Shown here one piece after another: positions 23,780 to 33,249 of a stretch of DNA of 52,279 bases (its first letter is position 1; each line of letters starts with the position of its first letter). Location of the stretch: the NCBI GenBank assembly GCA_017441705.1, contig JAFRWU010000038.1, forward strand, positions 1-52,279, given 5' to 3'. Source of the DNA: Clostridia bacterium. Lineage in GTDB: Bacteria > Bacillota > Clostridia > Oscillospirales > QAMX01. Made by a program: the position numbers and the translations under genes. The notes under the pieces were generated by a model. It searched no databases. It was not told the origin of the DNA and worked only from the letters and a program-made list of their open reading frames with translations.

Positions 23780-24502
23780 TCAGAGTCCGGACGACTCTTT
23801 CACAAAACGGTCCACGTCCTCATCTTCGCCGGACACCAGGAAATACACCGCTCCTTCGGCGCCCATGACGCCGCCCGCGGCCAGGATCTCCGCTTCCAGA
23901 TCGTAAAGGGTTTCGATGGCGTCGATCTCGGTAAAGACCTCGCCCGGAAGCGGCAGGAGCCGCGGTCCCGCGGTATCCGGATCCCTTGCCTGCTCGGCGA
24001 GCATCCCGACCGGCGCGGGGACCCGCTTTTCCACGCCCACCGGGATCATCACGCTCGCCCGGCGGCCGTAAGCCGCTTCCAGAAGCGGCAGGGAGGTGCC
24101 CACCTTGTTGTTGCCGATCAGCACCGCCGCCTCGCCGGACTCCAGGTTCACGGCGTTGGCGCCTTTGAAAATCAGATCGCCGGCCTCAAGCCCTGCGGCG
24201 ACGTCGAAAATCGTTTTGCCCCGGATCCTTTTCCCCTTTTCGATCACCACGTCTTCCAGGGGATCGGCCGCCGAAGCCTTGACGCCGCGGGGGACCGTTA
24301 CGCCGCGGAAAAAGCCGTCAAGATCCGCTTTTTCGCCGATTTTCTCCAAAAGCGCTTCGGCCACGTACCGGTTGGTGGTGCCGGCGACGATCACGACGGT
24401 CCTTTCCTTCACCGCCTCCTCCACGTCGGGCAGGACGGCGATCGCGCGGGCGATCAGCTTTTTCCCCTGTTCGGGGGTCAGAACGACGGATGTCTGTTTC
24501 AT
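23780..24502 (-). CDS. Conserved-looking protein of unknown function
   Basis: This 240-residue soluble protein is not one I can place. It has motif-like stretches that look conserved: VVIVAGTTNRYVAEALLEKI, KGANAVN, AVLIGNNKVGTSLPLLEAAY and VMIPVGVEKRVP, with an acidic C-terminus (SGEDEDVDRF). The alternating beta-strand/Gly-rich turn pattern suggests an alpha/beta fold that binds a nucleotide or phosphorylated ligand. There is no signal peptide or membrane helix. The ATG at MKQTSVVLT has AAAAAAGGAG upstream and a consensus promoter. It stands alone between spoIIQ-like and spoIIE, which proves nothing about a sporulation role because its promoter is of the vegetative type. Confidence 0.8.
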   Translation of the reverse strand: MKQTSVVLTPEQGKKLIARAIAVLPDVEEAVKERTVVIVAGTTNRYVAEALLEKIGEKADLDGFFRGVTVPRGVKASAADPLEDVVIEKGKRIRGKTIFDVAAGLEAGDLIFKGANAVNLESGEAAVLIGNNKVGTSLPLLEAAYGRRASVMIPVGVEKRVPAPVGMLAEQARDPDTAGPRLLPLPGEVFTEIDAIETLYDLEAEILAAGGVMGAEGAVYFLVSGEDEDVDRFVKESSGL

Positions 24503-24536
24503 GCCGTATTCTCTCCTTTTTTCTGTTTCTGATCCC

Positions 24537-24565
24537 AGTGTATCACGCGCCGGCCGCTTTGTCAA
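24537..24565 (-). promoter_or_regulatory. Promoter of the 240-residue unknown gene
   Basis: Minus-strand TTGACA (24560-24565), 17-bp spacer and TACACT (24537-24542). It lies immediately beyond the spoIIE stop codon. Confidence 0.88.
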
Positions 24566-24568
24566 AGG

Positions 24569-26869
24569 TCAACCGGATTTTGACAGCCTGAGGGCCGCGA
24601 CGCTCCGGTCGTCCGCGGCTTCTTTCCCCCCGCCGGTCTTTTTCAGAAGCAGCTCGCAGAGGGTCTGGGCGTCCTCCTCCCCGGCTTCGGCGGCCGCGCG
24701 CAGGAACTCTCCGTCCGAAAGCCCGTCGGCCACTCCGTCCGTGACCATCAGGACCGTTTCTCCGCCGTCCGCCGCGGCGTGCCGGATCCTGACCTCTTCT
24801 CCGTAAAGGCCTCCGCCGTCGATCCTCCGCACGCCGTCTCTGCCCTTGACGAAGGATGGCGCCGCGCCGCATTTGTAAAAGGTCAGTTCTCCGTTCACCA
24901 GATCGGCCTCCAGAAGATCCGCCGTGGCCGTCACCATTCCCTCGGTCAGGAATCTGGAGCGCACCGCGGCCCCGATGGCCGTCTCGGGCGGCACGCCGCC
25001 GCGGATCAGCTTTTCGGTCATGCCGCCGAAGCGCGCGCTTTCCCGCCCGGCTTCTCCGCCGCTTCCCATCCCGTCCGAAAGCAGGAGATAGAGCCGGTCG
25101 TCGTAAAGGAACCAGCTTCCGTAATCGCCCGTGGCGTCGCTTCCCTTCCTCCGGATCGACGCCGCTCCCACGTCGAAGGCAAAACGCGCTTTTTCCTGCG
25201 CTTCGAATACCGTTTCCCTTCCGCGCGCCGTTTCCCGGCCGATGGAAAAACGTCTGCCCGACGCGGCGAAGAGCACCTCCTCGAAGTGCTCCTTCCGGCG
25301 GGCGATCTCTCCGAGATCTTCTCCGGCGATCTCCAGCGTCGTCCTTCCCCGGGCGTCGGCGGCCGCGATCACCTGCGCCTTGATCCCGTATTCCGACAGG
25401 GCCGCCTCCACCTTGTCCTCGGTTTCGAAATCGAAGGCCGAATCGTCCCGCGCCTTCTGCGAAAGCTTTCCCAGGAGCTTTGCGATCTCTTCGTACTCTC
25501 CGGCCAGGAGCGCGGCGCTTTCGTTGATGCGGGCGTTGTAGCTCTTCTGCACCCGCGCGGCATACCAGAGCCGCGAGATCTCCCGGGCGAATCTTTCCCC
25601 TTCGGGGCAGTATTCACCGAACTCCGCCGAAAGATCCTCCTTTCCCGCCTCCGCTTTTCCCTCCATCGCCTTTTTCAGACGCGGAAATTCCTTTTCCGCT
25701 TTGTGGGACGCCGCGCACGCGCTGCGCTTTTCACAGGCTGCGCAGACCTCTTCCCGCGCGGCCGGCACGATCAGCTCCTCCGAAAAGCTCTTCTGCGCCG
25801 CCCGGGTCTCCCCGGCCGTTTCGCCGTAAGCCTCCGCCGCCTGATAAAGTGCGTCGCCGATCCTTTCCCGGATCCAGACCGCGTGCGGATCCTCTTTTTT
25901 TCTCTCCCTCGCCCGGCCGTTTCCGGAGAAGGCGATCCCTTCCAGCGCGGAATAGGCCTTTTCCGGCACCGCGAGAGTCAGCGCTGCCCCCGCCGCGTAT
26001 TCCAGAAGAGAGGATATGCCGTAGCTTTCGCCTCCCGCGGCGCGCGCCCATACCGTCGCCGCCGCGGCGGCGGCGACGAAGCCCAGCCCGGCAAAGAGCT
26101 TCCCGAATCGCCGGAAGAGCGAGGCGAAGGTCCCCGCCAGCGCCATGACGAGAGAATAAAAGGGCGTGAATCCGAAGCACGCGTCGCTGAGCGCTCCGGC
26201 CGCGACGCCTGCCGCGGCGCCCGTGCGCATCGAGGGGTCTCTGCCGATCCTTTCCAGGCACAGAAAAACCAGCAGGCTTCTTCCCACCGACACCCCCCGG
26301 ATCGTGACCGGCGAAAAGGCGGCCGCAGAAAGCATCAGGATCAGCATCCGCTCTCCGCTCCTTCTGCCGGAGGGGATCTCCTCTCCCGCGGCCGCCTGGC
26401 GGAACAGCGCCGCGGCGAAGGCCGCCAGCACAAGCTCCGAGGCGTAAAGGATCCATGCGGTCAGCTCCTCTCTCTCCGCCCAGACCGCGGGGAACGACGC
26501 CACTCCCAGAGAAAGGAGAGCGAGGATCGGCACGCCGGCCTCTCTTCCCTTCTCCGGAAGGCGCCGGAAAAGCGGGGAAAGTACCCCGATCAGGAGACAC
26601 GCCGCGAGGTACCGGAGCCCGTCTCCCCGCAAAAGGAGAAGGCCGTATCCCGCCGCCGCGCCGAGAAGGACCGCCGGCGCTCCGGTCTCTCCGGCCGCCG
26701 AAGCGGCAAAGGCCGCGCCGAACGGCGCGTATTCCCCGAAAAAGACGCACTGCGAAAGCAGCAGTCCCAGGACGTACCGGCTTGCGAAGGTCAGCGCCCG
26801 CCGCGGACGCGGCAGAGCTCCGGCGGAGCCTTTTCCGGCCTTCCTTTTGTTTTCCGTCAGTTCCCGCAT
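24569..26869 (-). CDS. spoIIE: Stage II sporulation protein E (PP2C-type phosphatase)
   Basis: This is a 766-residue membrane phosphatase. SpoIIE dephosphorylates SpoIIAA in the forespore and so activates sigma-F. The N-terminal third has about ten hydrophobic segments (from FASRYVLGLLLSQCVFF to about residue 300). A central regulatory region contains a Cys cluster (EVCAACEKRSACAASHKAEK), and the C-terminal PP2C domain has metal-binding aspartates in LLLSDGMGSGGEA and VLMVTDGVADG. The ATG at MRELTENK is chosen for its GAAGGGA site; the longer frame upstream adds unlikely residues. A minus-strand TATGAT (26912-26917) lacks a proper -35, as expected for a Spo0A-assisted promoter, though no clear 0A box was seen. 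Confidence 0.95.
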   Translation of the reverse strand: MRELTENKRKAGKGSAGALPRPRRALTFASRYVLGLLLSQCVFFGEYAPFGAAFAASAAGETGAPAVLLGAAAGYGLLLLRGDGLRYLAACLLIGVLSPLFRRLPEKGREAGVPILALLSLGVASFPAVWAEREELTAWILYASELVLAAFAAALFRQAAAGEEIPSGRRSGERMLILMLSAAAFSPVTIRGVSVGRSLLVFLCLERIGRDPSMRTGAAAGVAAGALSDACFGFTPFYSLVMALAGTFASLFRRFGKLFAGLGFVAAAAAATVWARAAGGESYGISSLLEYAAGAALTLAVPEKAYSALEGIAFSGNGRARERKKEDPHAVWIRERIGDALYQAAEAYGETAGETRAAQKSFSEELIVPAAREEVCAACEKRSACAASHKAEKEFPRLKKAMEGKAEAGKEDLSAEFGEYCPEGERFAREISRLWYAARVQKSYNARINESAALLAGEYEEIAKLLGKLSQKARDDSAFDFETEDKVEAALSEYGIKAQVIAAADARGRTTLEIAGEDLGEIARRKEHFEEVLFAASGRRFSIGRETARGRETVFEAQEKARFAFDVGAASIRRKGSDATGDYGSWFLYDDRLYLLLSDGMGSGGEAGRESARFGGMTEKLIRGGVPPETAIGAAVRSRFLTEGMVTATADLLEADLVNGELTFYKCGAAPSFVKGRDGVRRIDGGGLYGEEVRIRHAAADGGETVLMVTDGVADGLSDGEFLRAAAEAGEEDAQTLCELLLKKTGGGKEAADDRSVAALRLSKSG

Positions 26870-26973
26870 ACGGATCCCTTCCCCTGTTCCGGATTCTCTC
26901 CGGTTTTCTTCATCATAGCAGGATCCTCCCCGCGTTTTTTGGCGTCTCCGGGCGAGCGCAAAAGATTTCTTTC

Positions 26974-27003
26974 TTGAAATAGGGCTTTCGTTTATGGTAA
27001 AAT
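26974..27003 (+). promoter_or_regulatory. Promoter of the nadE operon
   Basis: TTGAAA (26974-26979), 18-bp spacer and TAAAAT (26998-27003), divergent from spoIIE. Confidence 0.7.
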
Positions 27004-27084
27004 GATTTGTAAATCTGAAGGCCGCGCCTTCCCTTTCCGAAGGAGGGGCAGGCGGGACCGGAAGGAACGCGCGAGGTATCTTGT

Positions 27085-27828
27085 ATGAAATTCGACGCAA
27101 AAGACGCGGCGGAGAAGACGATCCTCTGGATCCGCGCCTGGTTTGAAGAAAACGGTCCCGATTCCCCGGCCGTACTGGGGATCTCCGGCGGCAAGGACAG
27201 CTCGGTCACGGCGGCCCTTTGCGCCGCCGCCCTGGGAAAAGACCGGGTGGTCGGCGTTCTGATGCCCAACGGCGTGCAGCCGGATATCGACGTGTCGGAG
27301 GCGCTGGTCTCCTTCCTCGGGATCAGGAGCTTTACGGTCAACATCGCCTCCGCCTACGCGGGGCTGACCGGTGAGATCGAAAAGGCCTGCGGCGCTCTTT
27401 CCCGCCAGGCTTTGATCAACCTGGCACCCCGGCTGCGGATGTCGACGGTCTACGCCGTGTCCCAGAGCGTGAACGGCCGCGTGGCCAACACCAGCAACCT
27501 TTCGGAATACTGGGTGGGTTATTCCACCCGCTACGGCGACTCGGTGGGCGACTTCGCGCCGCTCCTCGGCTTCACCGTCGCCGAGGTCAAGGCGATCGGC
27601 CGCGTGCTGGGCCTGCCGGAGCATTTCGTGGAAAAGCCCCCCTCCGACGGGCTTTCCGGCAAAACCGACGAAGCGAATCTCGGCTTCCGGTACGCCGATC
27701 TGGACCGCTACATCCGGGAAGGCGTCCTGGAGGACGAGGAAAGCCGGGCGAAGATCGACCGGCTCCATCGCGTCAACGCTTTCAAGAGGCTGCCCATGCC
27801 CTCGTTTTCCTATTACGACGCGACCTGA
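27085..27828 (+). CDS. nadE: Ammonia-dependent NAD synthetase
   Basis: This 247-residue enzyme amidates nicotinic acid adenine dinucleotide to NAD with ATP and ammonia. The PP-loop SGGKDSS is at residues 34-40. NTSNLSEYWVGYSTRYGD and the KPPSDGLSGKTDE loop are family signatures. The length fits the short, ammonia-using form without a glutaminase domain. GAGG lies upstream of the ATG. It is followed after 33 bp by the sugar kinase gene, likely co-transcribed. Confidence 0.95.
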   Translation: MKFDAKDAAEKTILWIRAWFEENGPDSPAVLGISGGKDSSVTAALCAAALGKDRVVGVLMPNGVQPDIDVSEALVSFLGIRSFTVNIASAYAGLTGEIEKACGALSRQALINLAPRLRMSTVYAVSQSVNGRVANTSNLSEYWVGYSTRYGDSVGDFAPLLGFTVAEVKAIGRVLGLPEHFVEKPPSDGLSGKTDEANLGFRYADLDRYIREGVLEDEESRAKIDRLHRVNAFKRLPMPSFSYYDAT

Positions 27829-27861
27829 AAGGGCCGCGCGACACGTAAGGAGGCGTCATCC

Positions 27862-29538
27862 ATGTCCCGCTACACGGTCGGTCTGGATTTCGGCACGCTT
27901 TCCGCTCGCGCTCTTCTTGCGGACACGGCGGACGGAAAGGTCCTTCACACCGTCTCCGCCGATTACCCGCACGGCGTTCTGGACGTCTGTCTTCCCTCCG
28001 GGAAGCCTTTGCCGAAGGGCTTTGCCCTGCAGCATCCCGGGGATTATCTCTTCGCGCTTTACGAGACCGTCCCCGTCCTGATCCGGGAGAGCGGCGTCCG
28101 GCCGGAGGAAATCGCGGGGATCGGGATCGATTTTACCTCCTCCACGCTGCTTCCTCTCCGAGAGGACGGGACGCCCCTTTGTCTTCTGGATGAATTCCGG
28201 GAGGAGATCCACGCCTGGCCGAAGCTCTGGAAACACCATTCCACGGCGCCTTACGCCCGGGAGATCGAAAAGGTCGCCGAGGCCCGCGGCGAAGCCTTCC
28301 TCGGCCGCTACGGCGGGCGGGTCTCCTCCGAATGGCTTCTGCCGAAGGTCCTGGAAACTCTCCGGGAAGCGCCCGCGGTCTACGACCGGGCGATCTTCGC
28401 GGAGGGGATGGATTATATGGTCCGGATCCTGACCGGAGAGCTTTCCCGCAGTGCGTCCTCACTCGGCTACAAGGCCTTCTGGGATCCCCGGGACGGGTTC
28501 CCCTCCGCGGACTTTTTCCGCGCGGTGGATCCCCGTCTGGAAGCTTTCCCCGCCGAAAAGCTCGGCGGCAGGATCCTGCCGCCTGGAAGCTATGCGGGCT
28601 CCCTGCTTCCCGGGATCGCCGGAAAGCTGGGCCTTCTCCCCGGCACGCCGGTGGCGGCGGGAACGCTGGACGCCCACGCGGCAGGTCCGGCTCTCGGGGT
28701 CACGCGGGCGGGCCAGATGTACGCGGTGCTCGGCACCTCCGGATGCCACATGCTTCTCGGCGACCGGGAAAAGGCGATCCCCGGCATCTGCGGCGTGATA
28801 AAGGACGGGATCATGCCCGGCTTTTACGGATACGAGGCCGGTCAATCCGGCTTCGGCGATATCTTCGCCTGGTTTTTGAAAAACGCGGTCCCCCTCTCCC
28901 TTGCGGAAGAGGCGAAGGCGAAGGGCGTCGGCCTTCACGATCTGCTCTCCGAAAAAGCCGCCCGGCTTTTCCCCGGCGAAAGCGGCCTTCTGGCTCTGGA
29001 CTGGTGGAACGGGAACCGGAGCGTTCTGGTGGATCCCGATCTCTCCGGCCTTCTGGTGGGGATGACCCTTCAGACCTCTCCCGCGGAGATCTACCGGGCT
29101 TTGCTGGAATCGGTCGCCTTCGGGATGCGCATGATCGTGGAAACCTTCCGGGAATACGGTCTCCCGGCGGATGAGCTGATCGCCGCAGGCGGCATCGCGG
29201 GGAAGAATCCCCTTCTCATGCAGATCCTTGCCGACGTGCTCCGCTTCCCCGTGCGGATCGGCGGCGCCGATCAGGCCTCCGCCCTCGGCGCGGCGATCCT
29301 CGGCGCGTCCGCGGCCGGAAAAGCCCGCGGCGGATACGATTCCCTTGCCGACGCCGCGGCGCACATGGGGAACGCAGGCAGCGTCGTCTATCTCCCCGAT
29401 CCGGAAAGAGCCGACCGGTACGACACGCTCTTCGGCGCCTACCGGACGCTTCACGACCTGTTCGGCCGGGGCGGCGTTTCCACCATGAAGCTTCTCTCTT
29501 CTCTGGCAAGATCCCGTGACGAGGAGGTCTCTTTGTGA
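27862..29538 (+). CDS. araB: FGGY-family carbohydrate kinase, ribulokinase-like
   Basis: This is a 558-residue sugar kinase with the actin-like ATPase fold. The N-terminal phosphate loop is VGLDFGTLSARALL. The middle has GTLDAHAAGPALGV and YAVLGTSGCHMLL, and the C-terminal signature is ELIAAGGIAGKNPLLMQILADVL. Length and the SGFGDIFAWF and DWWNGNRS motifs match ribulokinases, which phosphorylate L-ribulose in arabinose catabolism. No araA or araD is adjacent, so the exact substrate is inferred. AAGGAGG precedes the ATG. The stop overlaps the next start (GTGA). The distant GH51 arabinofuranosidase in this window would supply arabinose. Confidence 0.87.
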   Translation: MSRYTVGLDFGTLSARALLADTADGKVLHTVSADYPHGVLDVCLPSGKPLPKGFALQHPGDYLFALYETVPVLIRESGVRPEEIAGIGIDFTSSTLLPLREDGTPLCLLDEFREEIHAWPKLWKHHSTAPYAREIEKVAEARGEAFLGRYGGRVSSEWLLPKVLETLREAPAVYDRAIFAEGMDYMVRILTGELSRSASSLGYKAFWDPRDGFPSADFFRAVDPRLEAFPAEKLGGRILPPGSYAGSLLPGIAGKLGLLPGTPVAAGTLDAHAAGPALGVTRAGQMYAVLGTSGCHMLLGDREKAIPGICGVIKDGIMPGFYGYEAGQSGFGDIFAWFLKNAVPLSLAEEAKAKGVGLHDLLSEKAARLFPGESGLLALDWWNGNRSVLVDPDLSGLLVGMTLQTSPAEIYRALLESVAFGMRMIVETFREYGLPADELIAAGGIAGKNPLLMQILADVLRFPVRIGGADQASALGAAILGASAAGKARGGYDSLADAAAHMGNAGSVVYLPDPERADRYDTLFGAYRTLHDLFGRGGVSTMKLLSSLARSRDEEVSL

Positions 29539-30428
29539 TAAAGAAAGAGAAAAAGCCTTCCCCCAAAGTGCAGAAGGCTTTGACCGTTCTCCGGAAAATC
29601 CTTTTGATCAGTCTCGGCTGCTTTCTTTACGCCTCAGCCGTCAACATATTCTTCGTTCCGGCCGATCTGAACATCGGCGGTCTGACCGGCGTCGCCCAGA
29701 TCCTGCACGTCCTGATCCATACCCCGATAGGACTCGTGGTTCTGGTCCTGAACATTCCTCTGATCCTTCTGGCGATCCGGTTCATCGGATTCCGTTTCAT
29801 CTTCTGGACGGTGTACGCCACCGTGGTTTCCTCTCTGCTCCTGGATCTGACGGCTCCCCTGACCGGAATCCTGTCTCTGGGTGAGGGCGACAAGCTTCTG
29901 ACCTGCATCCTCGGCGGCGCTCTGTCCGGCGCGGGGCTCGGGATCGTGTTCACCCAGGGCGCGTCCACCGGCGGCACCGATATCATCGGCCGGCTGCTTT
30001 CGCTCCTCTTTCCGCATATGACCATCGGCCGGCTGATGCTGATCTGCGACGTGATCATCGTCACCGGCGGCGCTCTGGTGATGGGCAAATGGGAGATCGC
30101 CCTCTATTCCGGCGTGGCGATCTATCTCTCCTCCGGCGCCATCGATACGGTGCTTTACGGTCTGGATAAATCCCAGGCCGCCTTCATCGTCACCGTCAAA
30201 GGACAGGAAGTCACGGAGAAGCTCCTTTCCGACCTGGACCGGGGCGTGACCCGCCTTTCCTCCCGCGGCGGTTACAGCGGCGGCGACAGCGAAACCCTGA
30301 TCTGCGCGGTTTCGACCCGGCAGATGGCCCGTCTGAAGGAGATCGTCTCCTCGGTGGATCCCGGCGCCTTCGTCATCTTTACCGAGGTGCACGATATCAT
30401 GGGCGACGGCTTCAAAATGCTTTACTGA
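29535..30428 (+). CDS. YitT-family membrane protein
   Basis: This 297-residue protein has about five to six membrane helices (residues 15-200), containing the family phrases NIFFVPADLNIGGLTGVAQI and FTQGASTGGTDIIGRLLSL. A C-terminal soluble DUF2179 domain (about 215-297; QAAFIVTVKGQEVTEKLLSD and GGYSGGDSETLICAV) follows. Function is unknown in most bacteria. The start is GTG, overlapping the kinase stop as GTGA, with GAGGAGG upstream, so it is translationally coupled. Confidence 0.92.
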   Translation: MIKKEKKPSPKVQKALTVLRKILLISLGCFLYASAVNIFFVPADLNIGGLTGVAQILHVLIHTPIGLVVLVLNIPLILLAIRFIGFRFIFWTVYATVVSSLLLDLTAPLTGILSLGEGDKLLTCILGGALSGAGLGIVFTQGASTGGTDIIGRLLSLLFPHMTIGRLMLICDVIIVTGGALVMGKWEIALYSGVAIYLSSGAIDTVLYGLDKSQAAFIVTVKGQEVTEKLLSDLDRGVTRLSSRGGYSGGDSETLICAVSTRQMARLKEIVSSVDPGAFVIFTEVHDIMGDGFKMLY

Positions 30429-30461
30429 TATACCGATTCCCTTCTGAAAGGAAAGAACGAC

Positions 30462-31103
30462 ATGTCTGTCCGTATGCGCAAAAAAAAGAATCTCGTCCCC
30501 CGCCTCGCGGCCTGCGCCGCGCTTCTGGAAGACGCGCCCGCCGAAAGGAAGGGCTCCTGGCGCGCTCTTTTCCCCGGAAAAGAGCGGCTTGCCCTGGAGA
30601 TCGGCTGCGGCAAGGGAAAGTTCACCGCCGCCACGGCTCTTCAGGAGCCGGAACAGGCGCTGGTGGCGCTGGAGCGCGTGCCGGAGGCGCTGGTGATGGC
30701 GGTGGAAAAGGCCGCGGCGGGATCGCTTTCAAACGTCCGGTATATCCTCGGCGACGCGGACGGCCTTGCGGAGGATTTCGCGCCCGGGGAGCTTGACCGG
30801 ATCTATATCAACTTCTGCGACCCATGGCCCAGGAAAAAGCAGGCCAAAAGGCGCCTGGTGCACCGGGACTATCTCGCCGTTTATTCCTCTCTCCTGAAAA
30901 GCGGGGGAGACGTGATCTTCAAAACCGACAACGCTCCCCTTTTTGATTTCGCCCTGGAGGAAGCCGCGGCGGCGGGTTTCCGGATCTCCGGCGTCAGCCG
31001 GGATCTGGCCGCCTCCGGGATCCCCAACGTCACGACGGAATACGAAGAAAAGTTCATGGCGCTGGGCACGCCCATCAACCGGGCGGTTTTCACAAGAGAA
31101 TAA
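30462..31103 (+). CDS. trmB: tRNA (guanine-N7-)-methyltransferase
   Basis: This 213-residue SAM-dependent enzyme makes m7G46 in tRNA. The SAM motif LALEIGCGKGKFT, the catalytic region YINFCDPWPRKKQAKRRLVH and the C-terminal TTEYEEKFMALGTPINRAVF are diagnostic. Its N-terminal extension (MSVRMRKKKNLVPRL) is usual for Firmicutes. AAAGGAA precedes the ATG. It lies 33 bp after yitT and is probably the last gene of that operon. Confidence 0.95.
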   Translation: MSVRMRKKKNLVPRLAACAALLEDAPAERKGSWRALFPGKERLALEIGCGKGKFTAATALQEPEQALVALERVPEALVMAVEKAAAGSLSNVRYILGDADGLAEDFAPGELDRIYINFCDPWPRKKQAKRRLVHRDYLAVYSSLLKSGGDVIFKTDNAPLFDFALEEAAAAGFRISGVSRDLAASGIPNVTTEYEEKFMALGTPINRAVFTRE

Positions 31104-31122
31104 CGGCAAAGTCTTCCCCGTC

Positions 31123-31151
31123 TTGCAAATCCACGCGCTTTGTGATAAGAT
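31123..31151 (+). promoter_or_regulatory. Promoter of the Asp23-fakA operon
   Basis: TTGCAA (31123-31128), 17-bp spacer and TAAGAT (31146-31151), about 78 bases before the Asp23 start. Confidence 0.8.
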
Positions 31152-31228
31152 AAGAGCGTATCAAAGGCATTTTGGAAAGTCAGACCGCCTTCGTTTCCCG
31201 TGAAAGGCGGAAAGAAAGGAATACTCCC

Positions 31229-31588
31229 ATGAAGATCAAAACCAACAAGGGCAGCATCGTGATCCCCAACGACGTTCTTGCCTCGATCTGCGGGTACGCC
31301 GCCATTCACTGCTTCGGCGTCAAGGGCATCGTCGCCCGCAACGTGTCCGACGGCCTTCTGAAAATGATGGGCATCCGGAATATGGCCCGCGGCATCAAGA
31401 TCACGCCGGAAAATCACGGCGTGCGGATCGAACTGCACATCGCCTGCGAGCACGGCATCAACATGGCTACCATCGGCAATTCCATCATGAACGAGGTCAA
31501 GTTCGTGGTGGAGCACGACACCGGTATCCGGGTCAACGGCGTGGACGTCTGCATCGATTACGTGGACTCCTCCGACGAAGAAGCGTAA
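31229..31588 (+). CDS. Asp23/Gls24-family envelope stress response protein
   Basis: This 119-residue small protein of the Asp23/YloU family has signatures GSIVIPNDVLASICGYAAIH, GVKGIVAR and VVEHDTGIRVNGVDVCIDYV. Family members associate with the membrane and respond to envelope stress. The ATG at MKIKTNKG has AAAGAAAGGA upstream. It is directly followed by fakA, a pairing (yloU-yloV) conserved across Firmicutes. Confidence 0.93.
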   Translation: MKIKTNKGSIVIPNDVLASICGYAAIHCFGVKGIVARNVSDGLLKMMGIRNMARGIKITPENHGVRIELHIACEHGINMATIGNSIMNEVKFVVEHDTGIRVNGVDVCIDYVDSSDEEA

Positions 31589-31602
31589 GGAGGCCCGCGT
31601 CC

Positions 31603-33237
31603 ATGGAAATCAAAACCATCGGCGGCGTGGAGTTTGCCGGCATGCTGACGGCGGCCGCCGCCATGATCGAAAACAACAAATCTTCCCTCAACGAGCTGAA
31701 CGTTTTCCCGGTCCCCGACGGGGATACCGGTACCAATATGTCCATGACCATCGGCGCCGCGGCCGATCAGCTGGCCTCCGGTCCGATCAGCAAAAGCCTT
31801 TCGGACGTTTCTTCCCTGATCGCCTCCTCGCTCCTGCGCGGCGCGCGGGGCAACTCCGGGGTGATCCTGTCGCTCCTCTTCCGCGGCATGTCCAAAAAAT
31901 TCAAGGGAAAGGACGAAGCCGACGCCCCTCTTCTGGCCGAAGCCATGAAAAGCGGCGTGGAAGCCGCCTACGGCGCGGTGATGAAACCCGCCGAGGGCAC
32001 CGTCCTCACGGTTTCGCGCATGGCGGCCGACGCGGCCCTGAACGCCGCCGACGCCGGGGACGACGTTTTCTCCCTTCTGGAAAAAGCGTCCGCCGCGGCG
32101 GATGAGGCTCTCGCTCTGACTCCCTCCCAGAATCCGGTCCTGGCCAAGGCCAACGTGGTTGACGCCGGCGGGCAGGGTTACTGCTACGTGCTGAAGGGCT
32201 TCCTGGCTGCCCTCCGGGGGGAAACCGTCGCCCTCCGGGAAGCGGGCGAAGAGACGACCGCCTTTGAAAAATTCGAGACCGAAGACATCCGGTTTGCCTA
32301 CTGCACCGAATTTCTGATCAACCGCACCGAAAAGGAAAAATCCGCCCTGAAGCTCAGGGCGTATCTGGAATCCATCGGCGACTGCGTCGTGGTGGTGGAC
32401 GACGAGGAGATCATCAAGGTCCACGTCCATTCCAACAACCCCGGCAAGGTCATCGAGGAAGCTCTGACCTTCGGGACCCTTTCCAAAATCAAGATCGAAA
32501 ACATGAAGGAACAGCACACCGAGCTCCTGGTGCACAACGCGGAGCCGGAACCGGCCGGTCCCGCCGAACCCGAAAAGGATTTCGGCTTCGTCTCGGTGGC
32601 GGCGGGCGCCGGCCTGGCGGAGGTCTTCACCGATCTCGGCGCCGACCGCATCGTGGAGGGCGGTCAGACCATGAACCCCTCCACCGCCGACATCCTGCAG
32701 GAGATCGAAAAGGTCCCGGCCCGCACGGTGTTCGTCCTTCCCAACAACAAAAACATCGAGCTGGCGGCCCGTCAGACGGTGGGTCTGGTCTCAGGCGGCA
32801 AACGCGTCGTCGTGATCCCCACCCATTCGATCCCCGCCGGCATCTCCGCCATGCTGGCCTTCGATCCTTCCGCCTCCGCAGAGGAAAATGCGGACGCCAT
32901 GAAGGAAGCCCTCGGCCGCGTCACCGCCGGCAGCATCACCTACGCCGCCCGCAACTCGGTCTACGAAGGTCACGACATCGCGGAAGGCGATTTCCTTTCC
33001 CTGAAAAACGGCAAGGTCTCGGCCATCACCAAGACCCGGGACGAAGCGGTCGAGGCGCTTCTCGACGCCACCGGCGGCGGCGAAGACGGGATCATCACCC
33101 TGTTCTACGGCGAAGACGTCAAAGAGCGGGAGGCCGAAGAGGTCGCGGATATCATCCGCAGGAAATACCCCGACGCCGAGGTCAGCGTGGTAAACGGCGG
33201 TCAGCCGGTTTACTACTACATCCTTTCGGTGGAATAA
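31603..33237 (+). CDS. fakA: DAK2/DhaL-domain fatty acid kinase subunit (YloV/FakA)
   Basis: This 544-residue kinase subunit phosphorylates fatty acids held by a FakB (DegV) partner, feeding phospholipid synthesis. The N-terminal DhaL domain (about 1-200) shows the ATP/Mg motif NVFPVPDGDTGTNM and ARGNSGVILSLLFRG. A middle domain carries VVVVDDEEIIKVHVHSNNPG, and the C-terminal FakA domain ends with TLFYGEDV and VNGGQPVYYYILSVE. AAGGAGG precedes the ATG. It follows the Asp23 gene by 14 bp. No FakB gene is in the window. Confidence 0.94.
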   Translation: MEIKTIGGVEFAGMLTAAAAMIENNKSSLNELNVFPVPDGDTGTNMSMTIGAAADQLASGPISKSLSDVSSLIASSLLRGARGNSGVILSLLFRGMSKKFKGKDEADAPLLAEAMKSGVEAAYGAVMKPAEGTVLTVSRMAADAALNAADAGDDVFSLLEKASAAADEALALTPSQNPVLAKANVVDAGGQGYCYVLKGFLAALRGETVALREAGEETTAFEKFETEDIRFAYCTEFLINRTEKEKSALKLRAYLESIGDCVVVVDDEEIIKVHVHSNNPGKVIEEALTFGTLSKIKIENMKEQHTELLVHNAEPEPAGPAEPEKDFGFVSVAAGAGLAEVFTDLGADRIVEGGQTMNPSTADILQEIEKVPARTVFVLPNNKNIELAARQTVGLVSGGKRVVVIPTHSIPAGISAMLAFDPSASAEENADAMKEALGRVTAGSITYAARNSVYEGHDIAEGDFLSLKNGKVSAITKTRDEAVEALLDATGGGEDGIITLFYGEDVKEREAEEVADIIRRKYPDAEVSVVNGGQPVYYYILSVE

Positions 33238-33249
33238 AGGAGATCCGAC

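Noticed and set aside
24779..26977. Plus-strand open frame opposite spoIIE
   Set aside because: Arg-rich antisense shadow of a well-supported sporulation gene.
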